From: Hansfordia pulvinata
Lineage: Eukaryota > Ascomycota > Sordariomycetes > Xylariales
DNA: 64,000 nucleotides
Direction of reading: 5' to 3'
NCBI GenBank assembly: GCA_006538405.1
Contig: BJKQ01000024.1
Span: forward strand, 124,001 to 188,000
This document shows, piece by piece, positions 23,000 to 34,084 of this stretch (within the stretch, counting starts at the first letter, position 1; the number at the start of each line of letters is the position of its first letter). Position numbers and translations under genes: made by a program. Under the pieces are notes generated by a model. That model had not been told where the DNA came from. It saw only the letters and a list, made by a program, of their open reading frames with translations, and did no database searches.

Positions 23000-23574
23000 A
23001 GCCCCTGCTTCAAACCCTGACAACCCTCAACAAATCATCAGTTACCCAGGCTAGCCTCCAACAAATCTGGAATGAGAAGGACAGCACGGAGCGATGTCTA
23101 GAGATTTGCACGGGCATCTTGGCTCACGTCAACTCGTTACGCCTTCACGCCACATAAGACATATCATCCGTGCAAGATCCTCCACAGACAGAGACAGAAG
23201 CTTCCGCGTCGACCTCGACTGCATTAGGCGAGTGTAACGACCATCAGAAAAACACCATCAGCGAGCTTGAAAAGATCGGGGATTTGGCCAAGGATAGCTT
23301 GCGCGCCCCATGTTCCATTGCTGGTGACATGGCGGCGGCGATACAGAGACTCCGGCGTGAAATGGACAGCACGAAACAGCGATTATCGGTTTGTGAGGGA
23401 GCATCTGATCGGGCCAAAGAGGAACGTGTCCATATTATTGAATATGTTCAGATTGGGGATGACGGATGGCAACTGTTTGTCTCTCCACTTAGCGAATTCT
23501 TCAACATCAAAGATGCGTATGCGGGCCACAGAGCCCTGCAGCCTATCGGTTCTATAGTTGATGATACTTTGTGA
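23000..23574 (+). pseudogene. STAND-type gene relic, copy 2 (exon 2 only)
   Basis: This is a duplicate of 4115-4690, the second exon of the gene at 3563-4718. Shared text includes DPPQTETEAS, ALGECN, DSTKQRL and the C-terminal motif GDDGWQLFVS. An in-frame TAA near 23156 interrupts it before the long open part, and exon 1 with the MADPLSIA start is absent. The C-terminal motif is still readable, but the frame stops after DDTL, eight residues short of copy 1. Confidence 0.75.
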
Positions 23575-23639
23575 GGCCTGCTCAAGGGCTGATGTATACG
23601 AGTCTACTGCTGGACATGGTGACATAATCACAGTCATTC

Positions 23640-23985
23640 CAACTGTACATCGGTGCGATTATTTTGTCCTGGGGTGAATGCACCGATTCCTCTGCGAATA
23701 GTCTTCGTATCGTATAGGTGGTCCTTCGTATAGAGGAGTGATTGAAAGCCGTGGTCTCGTTTTCATATCGATGACACGGTGTGTAGGACGAGCGGTATCT
23801 GTAACAGCGGAAGGAGGCAATCCTGTAGTTCTGCATTCAATCGGTGGCTTGTGCTCAACTGTGGGTTCCGAAGAAGGGTCGCAAACGTTTGGCTGGTATG
23901 TTTACGCCATGTTTGGGTTCAAGGGGGCGTAGTCAGGAGCCACAGGCGGTTGGGTGTATGGTCGAACATAGGAAAAGTCTGCAGC
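23640..23985 (-). pseudogene. Motif-partner gene relic, copy 2
   Basis: Duplicate of the small convergent gene at 4771-5247. The minus strand still reads TDTARPTHRVIDMKT and then loses the frame where the shared motif should follow. The ATG region is kept (MFDHT in place of MSDHD) after a CTGCAG acceptor-like site. It keeps the same convergent arrangement relative to the STAND-type relic. Confidence 0.6.
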
Positions 23986-24034
23986 AGATGAGAAGATGAG
24001 AGCTAAGAAGAGAATACCCTTTGAATTATTGAGT

Positions 24035-24625
24035 ACAGGGAGCGTGGTGGCGCGAGGGTGCGGAAAAGGCTTAGACGGCGCAATCTGCCGCCGGTGCTGC
24101 ACAGCAGTCAGCTGCGGACAGGGCGCCGAGAGAATGCGGGTCGGGCTGACAACAGGCCTATTTGTAGGCAAACTGGTGCTAGGCTCATGGCCTCGTAACC
24201 ATCTGATCCCAGTCAACTATATGGGCGGTTTTAGCACTGGGGTGTTCATGGCCCTGTCCGCGTATGAATCGCTAAAGGAGTACAAATTTGCGCTAGAGGG
24301 GCACAACGGATCTACCTCTCCGACAAAACAATCAATCCGTGCTCGATTGTCAATTACCACCGCTGCAGCAGAATACTCAGCGAGGTGTGCGCCCAACTCA
24401 GCTCCAGTAATTCTCATTCACCCTTATCCCGCTATCAAGGTACCTGTAATTTACGTGCGTTACCGATATCAAAGACGATACTGGAAGCAGGAGCTTGATG
24501 CTAGCAAAGATCCATAAGACTTTGTCCTTGTCTGGTTCTACAAATTAGCGCAGGAAAGTTCCATGCATGGATCATGCTTCATGTCAATCTTATCATTTAA
24601 CAATAGTGAGCAATTAGAAGCAGAA
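24035..24625. repeat. Segmental-duplication spacer, copy 2
   Basis: Counterpart of 5650-6290, with the same landmarks in the same order (TTTGTAGGCAAACTGG, CGCTAGAGGGGC, TTCATGTCAAT). It joins directly to nuclease-kinase sequence at its right end. Confidence 0.65.
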
Positions 24626-24627
24626 CA

Positions 24628-25262
24628 ACCCTCCTGCCCGAGCGCAGAGCACGTCAGAATATCGTTAGGATGGGCGGTGACTTCCAGGTTCGGCTCGGCC
24701 ATATGCTAACAAAGTCGCCTGCTGCGCCCGACCTACCTTGAGGAACACAATGGCAACTCCACGTCAACAGGACATGTGCGAGACCAGCCTCCTTAAGTAA
24801 TGGTAGGTTTATGTCAGTGTTGACGCCGTCTGTCGCTCCGCATGGTAGCGAAACTGGCCGTCGGGGTCTGCTGAGGTGGGGGTCTTTTTTCGGTTGACGA
24901 CCTCTCGGTGTATGTTCATGGTTCGCAGACGGGCTCGGAGATGTGCCTTCGTAAGCTTGTGCGGTGCCTTGTATTCCGCGACGGATACCATTGTCCGTCA
25001 CGATGGGATCTCGTCCGAGCGGTACAAGCAGATTTGGTCGGGTCGCAATCGGTGCAGGTCGCGGCGGTGGTCGGGTGTACGTTTTGGGCTCTGCCGGGAT
25101 AGATCGTGTCTGGGACTGCATCTCAGCATCGACGGCTTCCTCCGACGCCTCCCTGATGGCGTGAGGGTGGTTCTCAAAGACTATGCCCTGGCACAAAGCA
25201 ACGGAGCCTTCGCCGGCAGAGGAGCCATTGGTGCTGATCCCCTTCATCTCGTTGAGTATCGC
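24628..25262 (-). pseudogene. Nuclease-kinase relic, PD-(D/E)XK part
   Basis: This segment aligns with 43145-43765 of the intact gene at 41886-44201. Surviving protein stretches in two frames are IVFENHPHAIREASEE, then SVAEYKAPHKL (the E-x-K core of the nuclease motif), then REVVNRKKTPTSADPDGQF. Frameshifts separate them. The kinase half is deleted: the left end joins straight to the spacer at a point about 1.2 kb inside the gene. It is non-functional. Confidence 0.75.
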
Positions 25263-26790
25263 TCATAACTGTCGACGCTCAAGAATAATCACTTTCCAAC
25301 GTGACTGCGCTTTATCCTCGGCAGCCCCGCCCGGAGCCACCGCAGCGCCCTTGCAGTATCTCAGGCGCCTCCACGAACATCAAATATCCTGTGAACTTGC
25401 GACATGCCATTGCTAAGAAAAGTGTGCGGTGCAGTTCAATAACCGGCACCACGCGCGGGATGTTCAAAGACCAGGCTTGAAAATCAACGGCTAGAAGCTG
25501 CCCAATGACAATGCAGCGCCTATCATCTACACCGGGCGGAGGGGGGGGAGTGCATACTCAGAGCTGCTAATTTGGTTAAACACGCGGCATCTCGTTTGGT
25601 ATCATCCGTTGACGAACTGCACGACGACGAATGCGCGGCTGTCGGGCCGAGCACGTATTCTCGCGTGAGTACGAGGTACACGACATGATTATTCAGACAC
25701 ACGCCTAGACTCTGGGAAGGCTGGCCACGAACGGCATCCCTTGAAATCACTGCCGCTCACCAGCTGTTTCACAATACCACTCGAGGTGATGTATGGAGCA
25801 AAATGAATCACAAGAGAGATAAGATAGTCAATAATTGGCAGCAACAGCAGCAATGATATGACGCCACGTCACGACCGCTTGGTGACGCACGCCGCAGCAA
25901 CAAGGCCTTTTTCGATAGCCCTGCTTAGAGGTCGCCTGGTGGAGCCAGCCCCTGTCACGTTACACCCCCAAGACCGCGGCCAGCCTGCATATCGACCATC
26001 CTCTGCCAGTCGTAGCCCTGGCACTAGCCGATAAATACGTTCGCTTTTATAGGAGGCCGTGCCGAAAGAGCAGTGAGCTCCCAACGCTAACGACGCACAG
26101 GGCGGGCCGATCCACAGCTAGGATGCACTATCACTACCTAGCTGGCAGCCAGCGTCAATACAGACGAGACAGCATATTGCCGTGACTTGCTGCGTGCTCC
26201 GTGGTCGCTCGATGGGAAGCTATTTCCTATACTGATTGATATTGCGTCACCCCGAGTCGCTATCATCGCGGTGTCTCCTAAGCTAGGGGATGCTTCAAAA
26301 GAAGCCGTTACATCAAAATGGCTCCCGAGCATACATTTTTGCCTCTCATGCAGACACTAAGGACTGACACTTGATTGATGAAGGTTCGCAACCGGGATTT
26401 TTTGGAGGCACTTCTGTGAATTGGAGTGATTTGAAGCATCTAGCGGTATATGCACCAATCAGACAGGGGAAAGCCCATTTCACTCTATGGGTCCTGTCGG
26501 TCAATGCGCAATCGATTTCTCTTGCTCCGCCGACCTCACAGCCTGGCGGTGCAGATGTACCCAGGCGTAGGCAGCAAGCTGTAGAATGATGACCCCGCGA
26601 AGCCCCGCGGCTCTCCAACCGAAGCTTATAATCGGCTTTCAGCCCAGCCCGGCCGGCTCATCTATTTCGCGGCCTTCCTCTTCTCTCCTGTACTGCAACG
26701 ATATACCTGCGCCTTCCCGCTCGTCACATCGCATCGACCAACATCTCTCAATCCTTTTTACACTACACATCGTGTGCATAAATCTACACC
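25263..26790. other. No supported gene
   Basis: About 1.5 kb with no recognisable coding region. The last 150 bases, with pyrimidine-rich text and TATATACC-like sites, fit a promoter and leader for the HET locus at 26791. Confidence 0.4.
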
Positions 26791-28655
26791 ATGTCCAATT
26801 CCTTGAGGCTTGCGCCGGTCTTCACATATCCGAACCTGCGAGAACCCGACAGCATCCGGTTACTACAAATCTCCATGAACCCAAGGACGACAATATTAGA
26901 GGGCCTATCGATCAACGCGACTTTGGACAAGGCACCCTGCTATCAAGCACTGTCATACGTTTGGGGCGACCGAAACGCCGCCGACCCATACCTTTCATTG
27001 GGTAGTGGCGTCGTCCGAATCCGGTCAAACCTTTTCAAACTCTTGATAAACTTGGCAGGGGACGGTGAGAACAGCCTTTTCTGGGCAAATCAAGTGTGCA
27101 TTGATCAAGACAACGAGTCTGAGAAGTCGGGACAAGTCGCTTTGATGTCCAACATATTTAGCCAAGCTCAAAAAGTCGTGGGCTGGCTTGGTCCGTCAAC
27201 AGCTGAGACCGACTTTGCCTTGAAGGTTTTCCGTGTACTCGGTCTGACAATGCTTCAGTCAGTCTTCCGAGCTTCACCAGGCCTGTTTCGATCTTGCAGC
27301 AACTGGTTACCTGAGGGTGCCCTCGATCGATTTATTCAACCCAGGCGGGCCATGTTGGAAAGCTGTTACTGCTGTTGCGCAAATGGAATGGTTCGAAAGA
27401 CTCTGGATTGTGCAAGAGGCTGTGTTGGCACGGAAACTTGAGTTTCGCTGCGGACGGGCGAGGGTGGACGGAGACGTATTCTTTGCCGCTGTGAAGGCTT
27501 TGTCTCTTACGTCCACTCAGCCGCCGAACTCAGCGCCTTTGGAGCCTTTTCGGAATGCTCTGATAATGCGGCAGCTACGACTGGGGATACATGCTCTTGA
27601 GAATCTCCAACTTCATGATCCATCATATTTACCGCTCCTGGCGCACATGTTTAGTGCTTGGCGTTGTACGATGAACCAGGACCGGTTGAATGCTCTTAAT
27701 GGCGTCGCTTTTGGCCAAGGCGCGATGACAAAGGAGTTATTCCGACCAAGATATGACGTTCCAGACAATGAATTGTACAGGGGCTTTGCGATGAGTCACG
27801 TCAACTCAACAAAAACACTTGATATTCTTCATTTTGCTGGCTGTGGCGACAGTGACGCGTTCATCCTCTCACGCGAAAAAAATGAGATTCACTTGGAGCT
27901 CGGTCCACCCACCAATGACATCCCAACATGGGTTCCAGACTAGCGCGTTCGCTCACGACCGTTGCTACTCCTAGAGACGGAAAATCAGCCATCATCCTTC
28001 TCTGCAACATCGTCAGCCCCGGACTACCAATACTGCTCTTTGTCAGGGCAATTGAGAGTACGTGCACTGGAAGTAGATGAAGCCATTTGCTGCGGAATGC
28101 CTTACTGCGACAAGGTCCTGGCCAGCCTCAACAACAATATCGACCAAATAATTCTTAGTTGGCACGAACTAGCTCAGAGTGTACTCGGCACCGACATGTG
28201 TGAGGCAACCTCTGCCTCAATACTTCTGATGAACACCAAACTTCGATTGACGCATCTCACAGAAGTCAGGATCGAACAGGCGAAAATCACGGATTATTTC
28301 AAGCATTGGAAGTCCAGATATTTCATGGAGCAAGCTGGCACATCTATATTTCATCCATCAGAACGGGTTGATGCTTCTGGTGATGGAATCGATCGACCAA
28401 GCTGCACATTTTGCATACCAGGTTGAAGAAGTCTGCCGGAATCGAGCGTTCTTCGTTACGAAGAACGGTCGCATGGGTCTAGGTTCCACCATTGTGGCAC
28501 CTGGGGCCTCAATCGTTCTTATACATGGACTTAAGACGCCATTTATAGTGCATACAGGTGGACGTGACCTGCGCCGTGGCGAGTCTTGTATTCATGGCTT
28601 AGTGCACGGAGCGTCCGGCGTTTCGAATGAAGACACATACTTGACCCTGGCCTGA
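26791..28655 (+). pseudogene. HET-domain gene with two frameshifts and one nonsense change
   Basis: The start is MSNSLRLAPVFTYPNL. HET blocks follow in order: CYQALSYVWGD, then FWANQVCIDQDN with SGQVALMSNIF and VVGWLG, then a frame change near 27310-27330, WFERLWIVQEA, LNALNGVAFG, PTWVPD, and after a second frame change near 28370 a tail with RAFFVTKNGRMGLGST. An in-frame TAG at 27941-27943 directly follows WVPD. The partial duplicate at 33648-33925 has TGG at this codon, so the ancestor had tryptophan and the stop arose by TGG to TAG. Total length would be about 620 residues, normal for the family. Introns cannot explain the frame changes because no suitable splice pair spans them. It was probably an incompatibility-type cell-death gene and is now dead or nearly so. 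Confidence 0.8.
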
Positions 28656-29279
28656 AATAGCCTTCATGAAGAACGAAGGGAACAAGAGATAATCCGACAT
28701 GAAAGATATCAGGGGAAATGCTTAGGTTTGTTTCTATTGATTCTGCGGTTCCGAAACGTGTATACACTGCATTCACCAACTCGTCCACTCGCGAACTGAA
28801 TGGGACTTTTACATGGGGATCAATCACTGCATATTTGTGCGCCGGTATTTGGTGGGATGTCTTCGAAGGCTTCATTGGTGCGATTATATGGTCTTTCTTG
28901 CCAATTCTAACGAAATCACTTCCTTTTCTGCCTGCTGTTTCAGGAGCCTGTCTGTTGCAGCAGATCTCGCCTGCACCACCAAACTGCGATTAACTCCAAT
29001 TAAAGTCAAGGTTCAACTGGTTCTAAGGTTGGGATGCAAGCGATCGGTTAAGTTAATTTTGGGTTATCAGGTAGAAGTCTTATACGTAAGGGAGTTCTTG
29101 CCACAGGATTGAACTAATCAGTCTAACTATATCTGCAACAAGTGGAGACTGACCTATGTACCTAAATTGGGCTTTGTACAACAACACGCCACACCCGGCT
29201 TGGATTCTGGAGCTATAATCGAAGGCCGAGCGTTTCCTTAAGCCATCTTGACTTGGTCCCCCGCGGCGTCATCGACCAC
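28656..29279. other. No supported gene
   Basis: Short frames only, including a tryptophan-rich hydrophobic one near 28720-28990 that I cannot assign. Confidence 0.35.
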
Positions 29280-30036
29280 GTCCAGCTCTTATGCGGCTTC
29301 GCCTAGATATAGGCAAACTGCAACTAGTAAACAGGGAGTCGGCGCTTCCCTTCACAATGAAAGCCAGTATTACGAATAGTCCCGGAAAGACAAATGCGGC
29401 TATGTCAGAAAAAGATTTGACATTATCCACGGGTATCTGGAGACCCCGGAAGACTTGGAGGCCACCAAAATCATTTACGATATTATCCAAAGTTGCCGAC
29501 TCGAAGTCTTATCGAGTCTTTTGGAACAACGCAGAAGTGAAGAATGTATTGCATCATTTACTACATTTACTACAGAATCACGGTAGTGCCATGAAATTGC
29601 AGAATACTTGTTGGGTAAATTAGCGCGAATGACGATATTGTGAACACTGGATACTTCCCCTTGGCGGTACTTCTGAGTTAAGTTTGGCTCCATTTGATAT
29701 GAGCAACTCAAACGGTCGGCGTTCTTCTCTCCGATAAAGCGGGTGTTCAAACAAAAAAAAATCCACATACTGGATTTCAACTGCCCCATGTCTTTGCTAA
29801 AATAAAAACAAAAGTAGAACTCGGCTTTGATGGACCCGTCCTTAAGCGATGTTGCGACCTGGATTAGATTTATATTAACGAGGTTTCCAGGGGTGAACAA
29901 TGATGCAACATGGTGCATCGGCCGGGACGATAGATGAGCGGGAGTTGCTGGAATACTTGACCTACCAAGTTGGACTGCGTATTGATGACTTGGACAATCA
30001 TGGAAAGACAGCGCGGACTACGTTACAGAGAAAATA
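29280..30036 (+). pseudogene. Ankyrin-like coding relic
   Basis: Several forward stretches read as protein in different frames: HLDLVPRGVIDHVQLLCGF near 29246-29302, then RFDIIHGYLETPEDLEATK and IIQSCRLEVLSSLLEQRR near 29420-29550, and finally ELLEYLTYQVGLRIDDLD with NHGKTA near 29938-30010. The last piece has the D-x-x-G-x-T-A signature of an ankyrin repeat. Stops and shifts separate the parts. It may have been a separate ankyrin protein or the tail of a larger gene next to the HET locus. Identification is tentative. Confidence 0.3.
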
Positions 30037-30767
30037 AAAAGAATCGAGGGCCAAGTGACTCTTTGAGAGGCAGGTGACACAGAACCGGAAGAGTTCTCTT
30101 TCATAGGAGGATTTCAGATACCGAGGAATGTTGATGCTATTCAAACAAATGCGTTTTACCAGCAGCGGCCATTGAAAGGAGGTGTAGAACACTCAAACGC
30201 CGGACAGCTTGGATAGCTCGGCGAGCCAGTACCTCTCACATGGAGAAGCCAAGGCACAGGCGCGCAACCCTGCGTCGAATTGAACTAAATACAAAAAGTA
30301 AGCTTGCTCCGATCTAGAGAAACACTCAAGTGCTTTCTATACTATGACTGGACCATTGAATTTTGGCAATGAGTATCATTCAACAGTCAACCTGGTCTTG
30401 CATAGACTTTGATTCTTCTGAATTGATATCCGAACATCGTAGTCTCGGAGCCTCCTCAATTGCAGAGCGTCGCGACATGGTGAGAGACAATTGTGCACTC
30501 CACTTGCGCCAGGCAGCCTCCACACTTTATACGTGGGTTTTCAAGGCTTTGGGTATGTTGATTAGGGTGATTAAGCGTCGTTTGTAATCGATTAATGTCT
30601 TGGCCAACTCACAGGGGCTCTTTCACTTAGCTCGGATATTTTGAACGGCTAGAGGATGCTATACCATTAATTTTGCCGTTTACAAATTTAAAACTGCGTC
30701 TGCCATTGAATCACTTTCCAGATGTTCCCTCTCATGCCGATACATGGCCGACTTTCTTTAGAAGCGC
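30037..30767. other. No supported gene
   Basis: About 0.7 kb without a recognisable gene or repeat boundary. Confidence 0.35.
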
Positions 30768-30872
30768 TGTTCTGCTTCGAAGTTGTTGGCATCCCGCGTC
30801 CCTAGAAGCGGCCTTGGTGAGGTTGATAACGCACGCTCGGATTTAATTAACATCAGCCTGCTCATTCAATTA
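30768..30872 (-). pseudogene. Nuclease-kinase fragment (kinase C-lobe)
   Basis: A short match to 41963-42075 of the intact gene, in the same orientation. It includes a CTGCTTCGAAGTTGTT-like block and TTAACATCAGCCTG, which encodes the region of the L-x-DFE motif. It lies just left of a spacer copy. It is too short to be functional. Confidence 0.5.
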
Positions 30873-30935
30873 TATCGTGTTAAAAAACTGCCGATGGGTC
30901 AAGGGGCGTCACAACCATCGATTCTCAGTGAACCA

Positions 30936-31320
30936 CGCAGGTGGTTTCACCTCTCAAGGTGAACGCGGCCCTGCGACCGCGTTTGGATCACTAAAAGGAT
31001 ACAATTCATTGCTAGAGAAGAGGAACGAATCTAACCCACGGACCAAACTTTGCCTGCATTGCTAATTGCCATTGCTATATTACGGATCTTTAGCGATGTC
31101 TGCTCAGCACAGCCCTGGGGATTCAAGAATAATTTTCGACCACCCTGTCCCACTACCGGCGGTCAAGCGAATTAGATGTACGGCGAAAATTGAAGAGAAC
31201 GCTCGAAGCTGAAAAACCTTGTTTTTGTCACGAGTCATACTAGCTTTGTCCTTGTCTGGTCCTGATATTCAATTCAGGCAAATTTAATAGAAAGACCGTG
31301 TTATATCATGTCGCTGACAC
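30936..31320. repeat. Segmental-duplication spacer, copy 3 (right part)
   Basis: Similar to the right-hand part of the spacers at 5650-6290 and 24035-24625. Shared landmarks are GGATCACTAAAAGGAT / GGATCGCTAAAGGGAT, GCTAGAG, and CTTTGTCCTTGTCTGGT. No STAND-type gene remains on its left. It is again followed by kinase sequence. Confidence 0.55.
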
Positions 31321-31371
31321 CAGCGAGCCATCACAAGCAAAAGCCCTCACGCCAGGAGAAATTCTTTCTAT

Positions 31372-31450
31372 AGCTCTCTCTCACAGACGGCCTTGGCCAG
31401 TTTGCAAGGCTATTCTGTTGCTCCGTGTCCTGGAAGGTGTAGTAGACCCT
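31372..31450 (-). pseudogene. Nuclease-kinase fragment (3' terminus)
   Basis: Matches 41927-41995, the last codons of the intact nuclease-kinase gene (ACGGCCTTGGCCA is shared). It keeps the order spacer then kinase 3' end seen at 6.3 kb. Sequence to the right diverges. Confidence 0.5.
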
Positions 31451-32102
31451 GAGGTGAATACAAGCCACTGTAAACTCAATGATTCAATTCAATTAACCGA
31501 GATGCTTCCTATGTGAGAAGAACCTGGATATACAGATTCATTCTTTAAGTAATAAATGAATAGATATATGAGAGACTTTTTTCCTTATATGTCCTTCATT
31601 TCTTTACTGTTAACTTAGATATCCTATGAACTTAACCTTTCCTTGGATAGACATGTTCATAACACGGCAAACCCGCTCTAGTCACGTGATTTTGACTGTG
31701 CATAATTGCTCGGTTGTACCTAAGTGGTTTTGCTTCGCCCCTTGATGATTGGTCCGTAGGTGCTTCAGCCTGCATTAGTGTGGCCTGCCCCGCGGCCTTA
31801 ATTAGGGTTCATAACACATCTGTGCATGCGTGTTTATTTTCTCCTCATTCTCACTCCTTCAGGCGTCTTCGTCGTACGTCCTGCTCTTCGGCTGTCTACT
31901 CCTGCGGGCCCAGGCGCTCTTTGAGATCCATTGCATTCGGTTCGCGGTCCGCTGCCTCAGCTGAACCGCACGCACATCCGGCCACCCCAGTCCTCAGCTG
32001 AACCTACGATCCCTTCACACGAGAGGTAGAGAGATAAGCTCGGTCGCCACTTTCTCCTCAGCCCTGTTGACGATTCCATACGATAAGCTGAAGCCAGCAA
32101 AA

Positions 32103-32790
32103 ATGTCTGTCGATGCTTTGTCTCTGGCATGCAACATCATCACTGTTATCGACTTCAGTCACAAGGTCTACCAGTCCTGCCAGCAGATCCTCCAAACTGA
32201 TGTTGTATGCATATCTTACCAACGCGTAATATTTTCTATCTATATGACGGTCCTCATGTGAAGGGAAATTACTGGTGGCAATTCATCAGCGTTTGGACTT
32301 GGTTCATATTTGGGAACGTTGACTACATGGTATAGTACCGCAGTTTTCACAAGTTGGAAAGAAAAGTAGAGTGGAAATACAAGCTCGTGGCTTATGGGGC
32401 TACCTAACAAGACACAACGAGAGCACGCAAGTGATTATCGACATGTTGATTCATCTAAAGTACTCGGACCGGGTGCTCTGGGTCTCTAGAATTTTCTGCA
32501 ACGTGATTTTCTGCGACGTGGACAAGGGCCATTTCCCAATTCATAGCATGATTAAATTTATCCCCAAAGCCTAAAACCTCGTCTAGTGGAGGATGCACTC
32601 ATAACGTCACTTTGGCAGTCAATACGGAGTGGAGGCAGGAAAAGACCGTGGCCCACGAGGACCTCATGACAATTATCGCGAAGCTCGAGCGAAAGAAGTT
32701 GGCAGATCCAGTTTTGTCTATCAGATTAATTTCAAACTTTCAGCGACACAGCATTCCATCTCCGGGGCAAGTGCCGTGAAAATTCGTGAG
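32103..32790 (+). pseudogene. STAND N-terminal-domain relic, second type
   Basis: Starts MSVDALSLACNIITVIDF followed by HKVYQSCQQIL, a typical beginning of fungal STAND proteins, and then reaches a GTATGC donor at 32205. Downstream, separate stretches remain plausible for the same domain (EWKYKLVAYGA; then WRQEKTVAHEDLMTII and LERKKLADPVLSIRL near 32620-32730), but stops lie between them and no single set of splice sites restores a frame. It is not a copy of the gene at 3563. The upstream 31.7-32.1 kb looks like a promoter and leader. Confidence 0.45.
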
Positions 32791-32808
32791 CCCAAATAAT
32801 AGTCGCAT

Positions 32809-33120
32809 TCAGCTGTTGATCTGTCCGGCTAGCGGGGATTCCGGCAGGGTAATGTTTTTACCGAGCATATCCATAGTACTGCGATATATACTCTCAAGAG
32901 ATGACTTGAAACCCCAAAACGGGTCACCAGGCTGACCTTGAAGTACGACCTCTTTGTCACTGATTGACATTCCATCATCGTTTGATTTCAGAACGCAGGC
33001 CACAATTTTATTGCCGGTCTTCATTGTTATAACCTGGGCGTGGTCATTTGGGAACAGTGCTTGTAAGTTTGCTGAAAAGTTAGAATCTATGGAGTGACTC
33101 ATCCCGGCATAAGTGCTCAC
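32809..33120 (-). CDS. Small hypothetical protein
   Basis: A 103-residue frame with balanced composition (for example NDHAQVITMKTGNKIVACVL and DKEVVLQGQPGDPFWGF). It faces the STAND-type relic tail-to-tail. I do not recognise a family and cannot exclude a chance frame or the remains of a longer gene. Confidence 0.3.
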   Translation of the reverse strand: MSTYAGMSHSIDSNFSANLQALFPNDHAQVITMKTGNKIVACVLKSNDDGMSISDKEVVLQGQPGDPFWGFKSSLESIYRSTMDMLGKNITLPESPLAGQINS

Positions 33121-33647
33121 TCTCGATCAAAATCTTTAAAGCCGCAGCTTCTTCGAAATATTTTGGCGCCATTGATTAGGTTAGTCTTGACCGCTGCGGA
33201 AGTAAGAATTGGTCAATTAGTCCAGCTCGCCACCTAGCCTGCGGATTCAATGTGAGATGGAAAGTCGTGTCGATGATAAAATTGAAAAAAAAAAAAAAAG
33301 ATTGGGAACCAAAGTAGCATTAGAAACAAAAAGGCATCTGGCCAGGGAGGCTTTGAAATATTCTTTCAAGATGTAGGAAATGGATCTACAGTGCGTCACA
33401 CGGCACTAAAATTTTCAAAGACATGTGGCTTTGTGGGGTATCGCCGAGGATATTCGATTGAATCTCAAATAACTCGAGGACAGAAGAGTATTATTGGCTA
33501 CTGCCCAAATTCTTGCGCCTTTTTTTCTGTCTTTTCGTCAATCAAATAGGTTTTTCCTGCATTGAATTTTGTGCATGCTTTAGCCTTAGCAGCGACTTTG
33601 TGAGTATGACGTAGTAGAGTTATATTTGCGGCTCGTTCCACTCACTA
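33121..33647. other. No supported gene
   Basis: About 0.5 kb with a 14-base poly-A run near 33285 and no coding signal. Confidence 0.4.
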
Positions 33648-33925
33648 ATTATATTCCAACATGGGTCCCAAATTGGCGCCATCGCCTACGACCGTTGCTA
33701 ATCCCGGGCACAAAAAGTTAACCATCTTTATTCTCTGCATTATCGTCAGTCCCAGACTACTAATTCTGCTCTGCATCAGAACGACTGAGAGTGCGTGCGC
33801 CAGAGGTAGATTAAGCCATTGACTGAGGAATAAGTTATTGAAAGAAGGTCCTGGCCAGCTTCAACGACGGTATCAACCAAATGGTTCTCAGTTGGCACGA
33901 TCCACCTCAAAGTGTGATTGGTACT
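33648..33925 (+). pseudogene. Partial duplicate of the HET gene at 26.8 kb
   Basis: Aligns with 27918-28188, starting in the PTWVP block and ending in the SWHE region. It carries PTWVPNWR with TGG at 33674-33676, in contrast to TAG at the same codon in the longer copy. Its own frame is broken by several stops. Only this middle segment is present. Confidence 0.7.
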
Positions 33926-34084
33926 AGCCGAAAAGTTGTACCGAGTCCCCCAAAGTGCGGAGTTGTACCGTACGAGACGACTGAGGACCAAATTTAGAAG
34001 TGCATGGCGCTGGTTCCCTGCCTTCAAGGCAGTTGCGCACGAGCCAAGATTCATCGATCGTCTAAATAGCTGCTCACATGTAGC

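Noticed and set aside
29475..29918. 147-residue minus-strand open frame
   Set aside because: Overlaps the better-reading plus-strand ankyrin-like relic and has no recognisable features.
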